Assembly: GCA_037975125.1 (NCBI GenBank)
Contig: CM075862.1
Span: forward strand, 57,459,279 to 57,523,278
Length of the DNA stretch: 64,000 nt
Direction: 5' to 3'
From: Latrodectus hesperus
Lineage: Eukaryota; Arthropoda; Arachnida; Araneae; Theridiidae
Program-made: the position numbers and the translations under genes
Shown: piece after piece, positions 48,901-64,000 of the stretch
Position numbering within the stretch: the first letter of the stretch is position 1
Layout of the letters: each line of letters starts with the position of its first letter
The notes under the pieces: model-generated
Told to the model about the DNA's origin: nothing
Databases searched by the model: none
Seen by the model: only the letters and a program-made list of their open reading frames with translations

Positions 48901-49830
48901 TATATGTTCATATGTTTATATTATTAGTTAGATAAAAAAAAATGTTAAAATGAAATTTTGCTTAGAAAATGTTTAAAAGCAAACTATGATAATGTATATC
49001 GATAATAATTATTTTTCCCAAATGTGTCACTGAATTCCCCAATTATGTAAAATATTTTATTCTGATTTTGACTTTTATTCCTTATAAATATGAATATTGT
49101 ATAAAATTATGAATAAAATTTTGAATATGATGTTATTTTTCTCACTAGTATAAATTTTATGCTTTATATTTTGTGTGTGTGTTGGTTGTAAATTGTTTTC
49201 TGTTTGAAAATTTTTAATTGCTATATATTAATCTGTATTATAAAGTACCATTAATATTTGAATTAGGAGGGCAATTTTAATAGGACTAAAACAATTTTGA
49301 ATAAATGCAGTATGAAATAATTTTGTTAAAATTTATAATGTGTATTAATTTAAACTGTTGTAATATTTATATGGAATTGTTATTGCAATAATTTTTACTG
49401 TTTTTTTATAAACATGTTTCAACTATATCAATCAGTGGTTATCGGAGTGGAAACTCTGGTAACTCATCACTAACTAAATTTACATTGTAATTTTAAGAAT
49501 CCTTACAGTAATTTATTTCAATTTGAACAAGTTTTATTTTATGTGGATATTCACCGTTTGTCAACTGATAATTCTATTAATTATAAACCACTAAAAATCA
49601 TCCATACTTTGTAAATGGATCACTTCTAAAAGCTAGATCTCATCTACTTTGTTTTTTTCTTTTTGATAAAAATGTTTTTCAAGAATAATGTTTTTCATAG
49701 TTATAGTTGGTAAAAGAGTAGATATATAATAATGACGGAGCTCTTTTTGTGTGCATGGTTTTTAGCCCTCTTTATCCACGATTAATTTTATAGTTGTCTG
49801 CTTCATGGAGTTAGCTTTAAAGTCTTGAAC

Positions 49831-50660
49831 ATTCCTTTTCTTGTGTACATGTGTATGTCAATAAATTTTAATTGAGGATTTAATGAGTCTGCAAATGTAA
49901 AATGATTATATAAATAACTTTAAATTTAAGTGTGCCTATTTAAAATAATTTCATAATTATTTTCAATTAAGCAGATAACTATTGTCATAAAAATAAAACT
50001 TCTTATGTGAATTGTTTATATATTTTTGGTAATATATATGTTTTAAGTTCTTCTGTATGAAGAATGAAAGTAAACTAAAGTAGGCATTTATTCTAAATGT
50101 TTTCTTTCGTTAAACAGTTAGTTTAAATGATTTAATTGATAACTGCCATTTATATACATTCGTTTACTAATATTATATTCTTGTGAATTGTTAAATTTTT
50201 ATTTCCTTGTATTTCGTTGAAAATGTCTATTTCTCATTGACATTTCCCACTCATTATTTGGGAGGCAGGATTTGTAATATTAAGTTTAAGATACGTTAAA
50301 CTACTAGAATAAGACTTCTTTAATAATGTAACCTACAATTCTAATTTTATGAATGTTCCTTTATTTTTTTTCTGTGCTGAAGTCCTGAAACACAGGTACC
50401 AATGAATTCCTAAGAACAATCTTATGCATTTACAACCCCATAGAGTCCCGTATATAAAACCCTTTCAGTAAAAAACAACACAAATGTCTGATAACCACTA
50501 AAAGGGTAATACCTATTTTACAGATGTAAAAATTTATTTTATTCCCTCTTTTGTTTAAGTAAGTGCTATTACGAATGTATCTGTGTCTTGGTTTCACTGC
50601 CTTAACATACTGCTTCTAAATTATGAATTATTGTATTCAAAATTATTTATCATTATATAT
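49831..50660 (+). repeat. 3' LTR of the gypsy-like element
   Basis: Direct repeat of the 5' LTR with many substitutions and small indels, including the same TATATAAA box (50451-50458) and the same leader-like sequence after it. It has no SINE: the sequence attgtcataaaaa near 49982 marks the equivalent empty site. Confidence 0.75.
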
Positions 50661-55013
<4,353 letters not shown>

Positions 55014-55203
55014 TTTATTTAATATTCTCAAAGAGATTATTTAAGTCTTGTAGCCTTCCATATATGATATATGTCCTTAGATACGATAGCAGTCCAAGTT
55101 ATAACTTGGCATATCTTTCCTGTGATAGGAATAGGCCATTGTCCTAGGCTGCTGAGAATCCGTCTGGACCATTGGATACCCGATAGAGGTTTCTTGTCAG
55201 CTG
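55014..55203 (-). other. Rbfox1: Proximal 3' UTR of the RBFOX gene with candidate poly(A) signal
   Basis: The sequence after the stop codon stays GC-elevated and complex to about 55037, then drops into AT-rich DNA. The first AATAAA on the minus strand is at 55014-55019, about 190 nt past the stop. This hexamer is common in such AT-rich sequence, so the true 3' end may be further on; RBFOX 3' UTRs are often long. A perfect 16-bp palindrome, CCAAGTTATAACTTGG, lies at 55094-55109. Confidence 0.6.
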
Positions 55204-55248
55204 CTAGTACGGGGCGAATCGGTTGTAACCACTTCGGTACACGGCAGC
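55204..55248 (-). CDS. Rbfox1: Terminal coding exon of the RBFOX gene, ending RFAPY-stop
   Basis: After an AG acceptor (aatttaaattag, weak polypyrimidine tract) the minus strand reads AAVYRSGYNRFAPY and then TAG. This is the characteristic Fox-1 family C-terminus. In vertebrate RBFOX proteins the terminal arginine-PY element acts in nuclear import. The frame matches the phase-0 end of the exon at 61791, giving GYG followed by AAVYRSG across the junction. The exon sits in a GC-elevated island of about 220 bp within very AT-rich DNA. The island continues past the stop as 3' UTR, so the GC content is not explained by coding alone. Other frames of the same exon are also open: the frame used if the penultimate exon were skipped runs 16 codons, and the third runs to about 55037. 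Confidence 0.92.
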   Translation of the reverse strand, partial: AAVYRSGYNRFAPY

Positions 55249-55492
55249 CTAATTTAAATTCATACAATTATTCTTCAAACTATAGAATATTTTACGGTTA
55301 ACATATAAATTGAGCACAGATATTTCTGATTTAAGCCAAAAGTTATATATGATTTTAATTACGAGTGCATTATACATAGCACCTCTGTAATAAGAAATAC
55401 ACAGTGGATTATATAAGACAAACTGTTAAGAATTTTTACTCAATGTTAATATAGTATACAGTTAAACTTTACAATTTACATGTGACTAAAAC

Positions 55493-55652
<160 letters not shown>

Positions 55653-58602
55653 CCAAATTATTTTTCTACTTCATAAGATGAATACTTTAATAGACAAAGG
55701 CAAATCAAGTGAATTGTATTTTATCAACTAAATTATTAATCAAAAAACTGTGAGTTAGTTTTAGAAACAAATATTATTTTTGATTATGTCAGTGTAACGT
55801 GAACATAAGAAAACTTACATTTTTTTTAATTAAATGACCTGAGTTTTCCAAAATTATTAGATTTTGTGTTTCAAAATTTCCTTTAAGCTGTAACTTTGCA
55901 TTATGAATGTGCAAATAATGTATTGAAAAAAATTCGTCTTTAATTTGTTTGTTTTTATAAGGGAACACTCAGCGTGACATGGACAAGAAATATTTGAGGT
56001 GTAAATTTGAAAAATTTGAAAAATGAATCACAAAGGTCGTTAAATGTTCATTCTGTACCCAAAATATTCATAACTATTCATACTGTTCCAAATTATTGAT
56101 TCAAACAACATGAACTATTCATAATATCCAAGTTAAAATATATTTTGATGAAAAATATAACTGAAGTGATATAAGAGCTAAATGTTTGTTTTTTCCGTTT
56201 TTAACTGAATAAAACTTATTTAACCCAAAACAATACCATAAATAATTAATATTACTTTATAAACATCGAATACTTGAAGATAATGTACAAGCGTTGTTCT
56301 TCGAAAATTACAATTAAAATCAAAGCTGTTAAAACATCAAAGAGAATATAGGATGAAATTGGGCAAAAAATTATTAACCTGAAATAATAGTTGGAAAAAT
56401 TCTTTTCAGGGCAAAAAAGACGCTTAAATTTCTTTAAAGGTAGCATTTATCATTGACACAATTTATGAATAGAAATTTCATGTTTCTTCAATAGGCCATT
56501 AAGAATAATCTAAAATAATTAGTTAATTCGTGATGGCATTGGGAATTTTGCATATCATGGAAAAGTGGAAACGCCATGAATTTCGCAAATAGTAGATTTA
56601 GATGCAATCAATATCTTTTTTACTGACAATTCGTAGCTTTTAGTTAACTTTTAGGAGTTTCAAATTGGAAATTTAAGCAAAATAGGGAGTTATGACTTAT
56701 GTTCCAAAATGAAATTGGTTTCAGAAATTAAGAATCATTTTTAAGATGGACGATTCATAGTTGAAATTTGAATTACATAAAAAAATTGAGATTATTTTTT
56801 TTTAATTTTATACAGGTAATCGTGTGTCTAAATGAGTCTACATATGTATCAAAAGTAGTATCATAAGTAAATAAAATAAATCTTATGAAACTATTTGTAG
56901 ACTACTGATTACCTCAATGAAAAATCATGAATTCAAAGTTCTTAGAAGAAAAATATTACATCCACATGCTTTAGTTTCGTAAAATATATATTTTGTAATA
57001 TAACTTTATAATTTTGAGAGATTTTTATGGAAATTTTAAGAATTATTAATATATTTACCACTGTAAAAATTGTATTAAAATTATCTATATGTTTATTTAC
57101 TATCGACTTACGTAAATTTAATTTAAAAATAAAGTCAAGTAATCGAATTTGCATAGTTAAATAGTGCTTTCATTAATAAATATATAGCTGCAGTTACAAA
57201 GTAAATATTTTAATAAGACGTTTCTATTTTAAAATATTTTATTTCAAAATTTCAGTAAAGGCCATAAAAATTAGATTGTATTTAACATATGTTAAAATAA
57301 TCTCATAGAGTTTGTTTTAAAAGACATTGTAATGCTTCTTCAATGATCACTGAGAGAATAAATGTAGTTTATAAAATACTCTTTAGAACTTTGTGTTTTT
57401 TTATTAATTTAGAATTTTAGCAAGCTTATAGATAGTTTAATCCCTTTTTTTAGCTCTATATATGGTTATACATGTAATGAAATGTGAATAATATTAGTTG
57501 TTATCAAAATTCAATGTTATCAAAAAATAATATTAATTTCTATTTTTGAGTTCCAAGAAATTTTCAAGATTCAAAGAATATATACATTAATTGTTTTATT
57601 CAGAAATAGAAATATTAAAAAAGAATGCTTAACAAAAGGGAATTTTCGACTATGAATTATATTTCTGTATTTATATGCTTTAAATTTTGATTTAATTACG
57701 AAACTAATATTTTATTTAAAACTGCTGTTCATTTATTAATATCAAAAAATAAAGTCAAAATTATACAATTAATATTTAAATTCAAATGTCCAGTGAAAAA
57801 GGAAAATAATTTTTAATGAATTAAATAAAAATAATTTAAAATCATAAAAAATCAAATGTAAAATACTTTATTGAACATGGCAAAGTCTTCACTCCAATGC
57901 GATAAAAAGAAATAATTGCTTAGCTATAAAGGTTAACAGGCATTTAATATAACAGTAAATATGGACTCTCATTCTTACGTTTTCCTCTTCAATGTTTTTT
58001 TAAAATACATGATCTATTTCGCATTATTTTTGGTTGTCATCTGTAAGTCTTTTGTGAGAGATACAACATATTTATATAAATAATTCATATTTTTATATAA
58101 TTTCGATGTTAAAACTCGTTTGTTCTATATATTATCATTTTGGAGAAATGTATATTTCTAAATACTGAAGGTAATAATATATTTTATCTGAATGTATAAT
58201 TGAATGGGAAACATTCAATAAGAAATATTGAGTGATTAAATATGAATATGCTATTTTAAAATCATGATAATATGAACATATTTGTTTATGCTCAATGAGA
58301 TTCCAGAAGACGAAAAAAAGTAAATACTTCTTAAAACGATACTGATGTTTGTGACATCACCATATGTAATACTATGTACTCTTCTTAAAATAATATAGAA
58401 GTGCTGTCAAAAATGCAATTTCATAACTACCATTACATTTAACATCCTACGAGCAAATTATATGCAATGTGATTATAATGCAATAAAATGCAAAGTATAC
58501 AAATCCAGCATATCAGAAAACAGGCATTTTGTTTTCTTTTTCACGTAGATAATTTAAACGTTTTAAATACAAATATATTTTAACACCCACAAAATCTATA
58601 AG

Positions 58603-60526
58603 CATGCAGATTTTATAAACTTCTTTATGAACCAACATTTTCAAATAACATACAAACATTTTAAAAACAGAGCATGAATGAAGCAATTACCTCATATTTA
58701 AAAATGCATTATAAGTTAATAGCAGATCAAGTAAAAATTAAATGATTTAATTTTGATTGATTAATAACATTTTTTATTAAGAATATTTATATTTTAAGAT
58801 GCTAACTTATAAAAAATTGCTTATTACCATTGTTCTATTTTATAATTTAAAAGCATTTCATTTATAATTTTATTAAATATTTTATGGTCCTAAGTCTAAC
58901 TAAATAGCATAGGCCTACCTATTTCTGATTATTTGTTATTATCTCAATAACATTAAAGGTCGCGCGCGTATGCTCAAAAACGTATAAACACACAAAATAT
59001 ATAGAAACTTACATATTTAAACTATATGCTTAAAATTTAATCAAAAATAACTTAAAGTTTAAAAATAGAAAAAATAATTTAAATTTAATTAAATTAATAA
59101 GTGAAAGGAAATATTATACATACATAAACTAATAATAATTTATTTTTTAATTTAAATTTTTTTATGTATATTTGTCATGTTTTGGGATCTATCTTTTTGT
59201 TGTTTTCATGCATAAAATATCAATAAATAATTTTTAAATGTCTAGAAAATCTGAAAATATCTCTTAAGAGTAAATTTATCCTTAAATATAGTGAAATTAT
59301 GTTATTTGAAATGTTTGATTCATAATAAAAACATTTTATCTTATCTTCCTTTCAGATAATCTTGGTGCTGTATCTTTATAAGCACTAAGTGTATGAATCA
59401 TGCTACCAAAGCATGCAAGTAACTTTTCATGTAACAAATAACTATTTGTAAATGAATAAATACATATTTATACATTTTAATACAATTTATTTAACTTAAC
59501 TAAAGATATTTAGAAGTAAATGCATGCAATTCTTGAAGAAAGAGTACATAACATTCAACAATCTTCAGTGACACTAATATGTGACGTTTCATCAATAATT
59601 GTTTCCAAATAACATTAAAATTGTGCATTACTTTTTTAATTTGTTCAATGACAAAGCTATTAAAAATAATACTAGCAAGATTTCCATTTTACACAATAAA
59701 ACAAAGTAAAACAGTATTAAAAATATATAACCATGAACAAATCCTTAAGAGATTTGTTATCGTGACATTTCAAATCTTTATAAGTTTTAATTAAATATGT
59801 GAAAAAATATTTTGTTAACCTGTAATGATTTCATATTTATAATATTATATGAATGTAAATGCATATGCATATTTAAATGAATGAATGAATATTACTGTAG
59901 TAAAATTAAATTATCATTCTGAAAATATTAAAGCTAATAAGGAAAATTAAAAAAATTTCATATACTAATTTAAAACGAGTTAATTTGCTATTATTTGATT
60001 TTAAATATACATACATTTAATTTATGGTTAATGTTTTACTTGAATTTACCTCATTTATTTTGTCTATAAATTTATGACTGTGGTGTGCAAAAATTAAGAT
60101 TACTTTTAAAAAATTATTAATACTGGAAAAGTCTGAGCAAAATGATATTAAAGAAAAGTTTATGTATATATTAAAGTAACATATCATCATTCAAAAGATT
60201 TATAAATCCACCAATAAAGAAAATGAAGTTATCTAAAGTAACTTTAATGAGAAGAAAAATTTTCTTCTCATTAAAGTTACTTTAGATAACTCATAATATG
60301 ATTACTTATTGTCATCTTATTGTAACTTGATTACTTATTGTAATCATAATATGATTACTTATTGTAGAAAAATAAGATAAATGAACAAGATTCATGTACA
60401 CGCAACACGTATGAAGAAGTTTAAACTAAAAGAATTTCTGTGGAATACCTTATTATATAATCAGAAAAATTGATTTCATTGAACAATTTCTGATCCAACA
60501 AGTATTACGTTTCCGTCTAGCATGCA
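58603..60526 (-). promoter_or_regulatory. Cluster of RBFOX-type TGCATG motifs in the RBFOX last intron
   Basis: On the sense (minus) strand TGCATG occurs at 58603-58608, 59207-59212, 59412-59417, 59523-59528 and 60521-60526, with an additional GCATG at 59399-59403. By eye this hexamer occurs only about seven times on the same strand in the 55 kb to the left. UGCAUG is the established RBFOX binding site, and RBFOX genes are known to control splicing of their own transcripts. That this cluster is used in this way is inference. Confidence 0.5.
60227..60291. repeat. Near-perfect hairpin (32-bp arms, 1-nt loop) in the RBFOX last intron
   Basis: Arms 60227-60258 and 60260-60291 are exact reverse complements around one A. 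The hairpin would form in DNA or in the nascent transcript. It is followed by three spaced copies of gattacttattgt up to about 60365. No target-site duplication or transposon terminus was recognised. An assembly fold-back or a small MITE is also possible. Confidence 0.9.
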
Positions 60527-61790
60527 TATACAATTTTTTAAGCATCTGACATAATCGATTAGATTTCACGTATTTTGATTACTTTAAAAAATTCAAAATA
60601 TAAAAAAATGCTGAAACAATAATTATGATTGAATTTAATAAAAGTTATTTATTTTAAACAAAATTTATTTTTATGAGTAACACAAACACTTCTCTAGAAA
60701 ATATAATATTATATAAAATAACTGATGGAATATTTAGGACTTGATAAATAAATAATATCAAATTTCGTGAATAAGCTAAAATACTTGAATGACTAGAGTT
60801 ACCAACTGGTCAAAAGCTACAAGTGAACCTTCTGGATTTTAAATTAAAACAACACATTACAGAAATTCACCCTTCAAGGAATATGCAGTCTATTAAAACA
60901 TTTCTATAGTGAAAAAAAATTTATTTCTTAGGCAAAATTTACGACAGATGTGGCTGATTTAATTATTTGAAAGAAACAATATTTGGAGTATATTAAGTAA
61001 TTGTCACAAAATGCAAATAGTTATGTTGCACTAAATTATCAAGATTTATTGAGCTATATAACCATTGCTTAATTTCGGTAAAAGTATTGAGAAACAACTA
61101 ATAAATGTAATTATAATTTATCTGTTCTCATTATTTATATATTTTATTTAAACAGTTCAGACGGTTTCATTTTGTCTTCAAATTTTTAAAACGTTTTATT
61201 TCATGCGCAGATATGTATTCTTAAAAATAATTAAATTTTAATAACTATACTTCATAAAATTAAACTTTGTGTTTTAATTTGAACTTTTAGAAAGTAGAGA
61301 GGTTGTAAGCGATTGCAATGAATATTTAAAAAAAATGTCAGCGTAATGACATGATAAAACATGATAATTAAAGCATGACTAATACACTTCAAATAGTTAA
61401 ATGCTAATTCCTTATCAAATGATACAACTCTATTGAAGAAAGCAACTTACTTCTGAATTGATCAAATGTCATTGGATGATATTCTCACTTATGATAACGT
61501 CACGTTTCTAGGATTAATATAAATACCTTAACTTTTGCACACCTTTTTAATAACATTTTAATATTGACCAGAAAATCTGATATTTGTATAACCGGGACCA
61601 GTTCAAAACATTTATCAAAACGAAATTAAATTTCCGCTTTTAAAATGTATTGCAGCAAAAAATAAAAAAAGAAAGGTGTAATGTCTTTCAACAAAATTTA
61701 CTTTAAAATTTAAATTTTGTGTCGAAATTTCAGAGTTGAAAATGACTACAACAGTACGCATACAGTTGGTTATGAGTACATTACACTTAC

Positions 61791-61875
61791 CCCATATCCA
61801 GCAACAGGACCTATGCTATGACCTAGGTAAGGGTCAGCGTATTCCCTCCCATAGCTGTAATACAATGATGGTGAT
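61791..61875 (-). CDS. Rbfox1: Penultimate coding exon of an RBFOX (Fox-1/A2BP1) RNA-binding protein gene, partial gene
   Basis: RBFOX proteins are RRM splicing factors that bind (U)GCAUG in pre-mRNA. Seen here: on the minus strand an acceptor (ttattcctag) precedes an 85-nt exon, followed by a strong donor (gtaagtg). The first base completes a split codon; 28 codons follow, including YGREYADPYLGHSIG and ending in GYG. This aligns with the tyrosine/alanine-rich C-terminal region of Fox-1 proteins (YGR-x-YA-DPY in vertebrates). The RRM and N-terminal exons are not in the window; they should lie beyond 64000. The exon ends in phase 0 and joins the exon at 55248. The length is not a multiple of three, so skipping changes the last-exon frame. 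An internal AG (attacag) could give an in-frame shorter version. Family assignment is confident; one-to-one orthology is not tested. Confidence 0.92.
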
Positions 61876-64000
61876 CTAGGAATAAGAAACAATGAAGAAC
61901 AATTTTAAAAGCAAGGGTCATGCTCTGCTTACAACTGTACACCTGCCACAAATTTAATGTTTAAAGCTTTTTCAATTTGCTAATTTTTTGAATTCGAGTT
62001 AAGCGCAATAGAGCTATTTCCATTTTTTATAGTAACTGCAAAATTATTAAACAATCTCTTTTGTAATAAAACTCTAATTTAATACACACTATTGTTAAAT
62101 TTTCAATGTTAATATCCAAACACTTGTAGCTTAGGTTCTACTGAACAGTTGCAAATGATAATTTTATAATTATTATACATAATAGTTCACATGCCACTAA
62201 GGTTTGCATAAAAAAATTCACTTTTGCATCAGGTGGCTCTGTAACGAAGTAAAAATGATTTGAAGTATAACAAATAACATGATATATTTTATTTATAGAC
62301 TGTTTGCTTCATGTGCTCTTGGATAACAATATCCTGAAATCTTTGCTTCGCACTATCAATGTCCGAAAATAATATAACAATTAAAAATAAGGAATACATT
62401 GCGGATGATGTGTGAGATTATATCTGGTTTATTAATACCATGTTCTTGATAAATACTTTATAAATAAACAGAAAATGCTTAACACCAGATGTATTAATTT
62501 AAAATGATATTAATGATTAGGGTACTGGTGTATAGCAGATAATTACAGCTTACATTGGAAATGCACGAGAGAAAACACATTTATTTAGGAAGATTGTTTA
62601 AATCACATTTTTATAGGTCTATGACTATAAACTATTATTCCGTCATTCATTATTATTCTGGAGGCGAAACAATGATCTTGAACTGTGAGATAACATGATT
62701 TTCTAAAAGTCTATCGTTCACTTGTTATCGTATATTGAGCGAACCCATTCCCTGTGTCTACCTTGAAGAAATAAGAAACCCTAGGAAAATTCATAGCTTT
62801 CATACACAGTAAACTGAGACACACAATAAATATTTTGAATAATATTATTGCATGGTATGAAGATTAATGGATTTCCATAGGCAACAACTCTCTATTTACA
62901 ACATTCGGTAAATAAAAATGAATGCTAAATGCATTGACCGGAAATCATTCACCTAAATACTTGCAGGGAAACACAACACAAAATTAAGAGATGTGGTATA
63001 CAAGACACTTTTTATAACTTCAATTCTAACTCTAGGTAAGCTTAGACACAGAATTTCTCAAGAAACATTCAAAATTAATACCTATAAGAGGTCATTTACA
63101 AAAGCATTTTATATAATTGTAGATGCTTGACTTGCTGCAAATTCTTCCACTACTGCTTTGCATTTGTACATCGTCTTCCTCCTGTTAAATATATCCTGAA
63201 AACCAATTTCTTGATTTTTTTTGTTCTGTATTTACTAAATTTATAGTTATGAGCTCTCATTTTATGTCTTCTATTTAGTGATAGCATATTAGACTGCCAA
63301 ATTATGGTCCGAATATTAATGAGAATTTTACTGTCATTGTCACTTTTTTCTTCACAAGTAGAAATCAGCCAAATGATCTCTTTAAAGTGTTCGTAACAAC
63401 TTATAACAAAGAGTCATGAAGGATTGTCATATTAATATACATTTAAGCTCTATAGTATCATCACACGATATAATTTTAAATTATTTTTAAAGAAAATTCC
63501 AATACTATTCATACTATGTATGTACCAATACTATTCATACTATAAATAAACCTATTTTATCATCGTAATTTATTTAACTTTGGATGAGTTATTGTTGTTG
63601 TTCAGATTTTAGTACAGTTCAAAATAACATTATCATCAAGTTCCTTGTACAATATAAATTTACACTCTCAAATTACCAGTTAAATCTTAAAAATATTGTT
63701 CGTCAAATTTTAAATGATTTTACACGTAACTGTATGGGTTTTGCAATTAAAGAGAAATTAGTCATTTTTCTCTCTGATCATTTAATTTGACATAACTCAA
63801 GGAAAATATCAAGTATCATTATTGATTTGGCTTTCAATTTATACAAGAAATCAAATTCTTATTTACGCTAAAAATTTCATTTTTATTTCTCTTTTAGATT
63901 CAGAAAGAAACTATTAGATCAAATAAGGAAATCAACACTTTATATTCAATTTATGAACACAATGACAACAATAGAAATATTACTAAAATATTTTAAAAGA
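61876..64000 (-). other. Upstream intron of the RBFOX gene, running off the window
   Basis: The intron precedes the penultimate exon. It is ordinary AT-rich sequence with no recognised exon. Minus-strand GCATG pentamers occur at 61919-61923, about 45 nt upstream of the acceptor, and at 62190-62194. A short direct repeat of caatactattcatacta occurs near 63500-63543. Confidence 0.6.

Noticed and set aside
55037..55267. 76-codon frames on both strands over the GC-elevated block, and a first reading of the block as a tRNA-derived SINE
   Set aside because: The block is explained by the RBFOX terminal exon and 3' UTR; the A-box-like accgaagtgg is part of codons for YRSG. The third minus-strand frame is kept only as a possible alternative C-terminus.
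59343..59450. Possible alternative exon in the RBFOX last intron, with an open minus-strand frame next to TGCATG sites
   Set aside because: No acceptor-donor pair and no recognisable peptide; the open frame is short enough to be chance.
63115..63196. Possible extra minus-strand exon after a good-looking acceptor (ggttttcag)
   Set aside because: Open for about 25 codons, but there is no convincing donor and no similarity to RBFOX sequence.

Overview
The window is AT-rich (roughly three quarters A+T by eye) eukaryotic nuclear DNA, almost certainly arthropod and most likely a spider or other arachnid. That placement is inferred from the mobile-element set: decayed Tc1-like and pogo/Tigger transposons, a LINE with a C-terminal RNase H, tRNA-derived SINEs with (AAC)n tails and a Ty3/gypsy element. 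About eighteen long (TA)n arrays, some over 250 bp, add to this. There is no operon-like coding, no CRISPR and no rRNA. Most long open frames here are low-complexity (TA)n or chance.

One host gene is recognisable. On the minus strand the last two coding exons of an RBFOX (Fox-1/A2BP1) splicing-factor gene lie at 61791-61875 and 55204-55248. They have good splice sites, matching phase and the family C-terminus ending RFAPY-stop. The right edge (61876-64000) is therefore intron of this gene, 55249-61790 is its last intron, and about 55014-55203 is 3' UTR. The last intron holds a local cluster of sense-strand TGCATG motifs, the site that RBFOX proteins bind. A 32-bp-arm hairpin lies inside the cluster.

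Layout, left to right. 1-4580: AT-rich, a (TA)n array, one GC-elevated block. 4581-7121: tandem duplication of about 1.26 kb carrying a dead Tc1-like transposase on the minus strand. 7355-7540: GC-richer block with three hairpins. 9600-11060: unrecognised, moderately GC-rich. 12040-13180: dead Tc1-like transposon with a SINE inserted in it (13-bp target duplication). 13200-24140: (TA)n arrays and a probable SINE remnant. 24143-24605: 3' end of a LINE. 28800-30662: (CA)n/(TA)n arrays around a truncated pogo/Tigger element. 30663-43500: little mobile DNA, several GC-elevated blocks that could be conserved regulatory elements, two SINE remnants. 43632-50660: a degraded Ty3/gypsy LTR retrotransposon with both LTRs, a SINE in its 5' LTR (12-bp target duplication) and a large (TA)n-centred palindrome in pol. 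50700-55010: featureless AT-rich DNA downstream of RBFOX. 55014-64000: the 3' part of the RBFOX gene.

The points most worth following are the possible self-regulatory layout of the RBFOX 3' end (motif cluster, hairpin, and an 85-nt penultimate exon whose skipping would replace the nuclear-localisation C-terminus), the LTR-element palindrome, and the SINE/LINE tail sharing.
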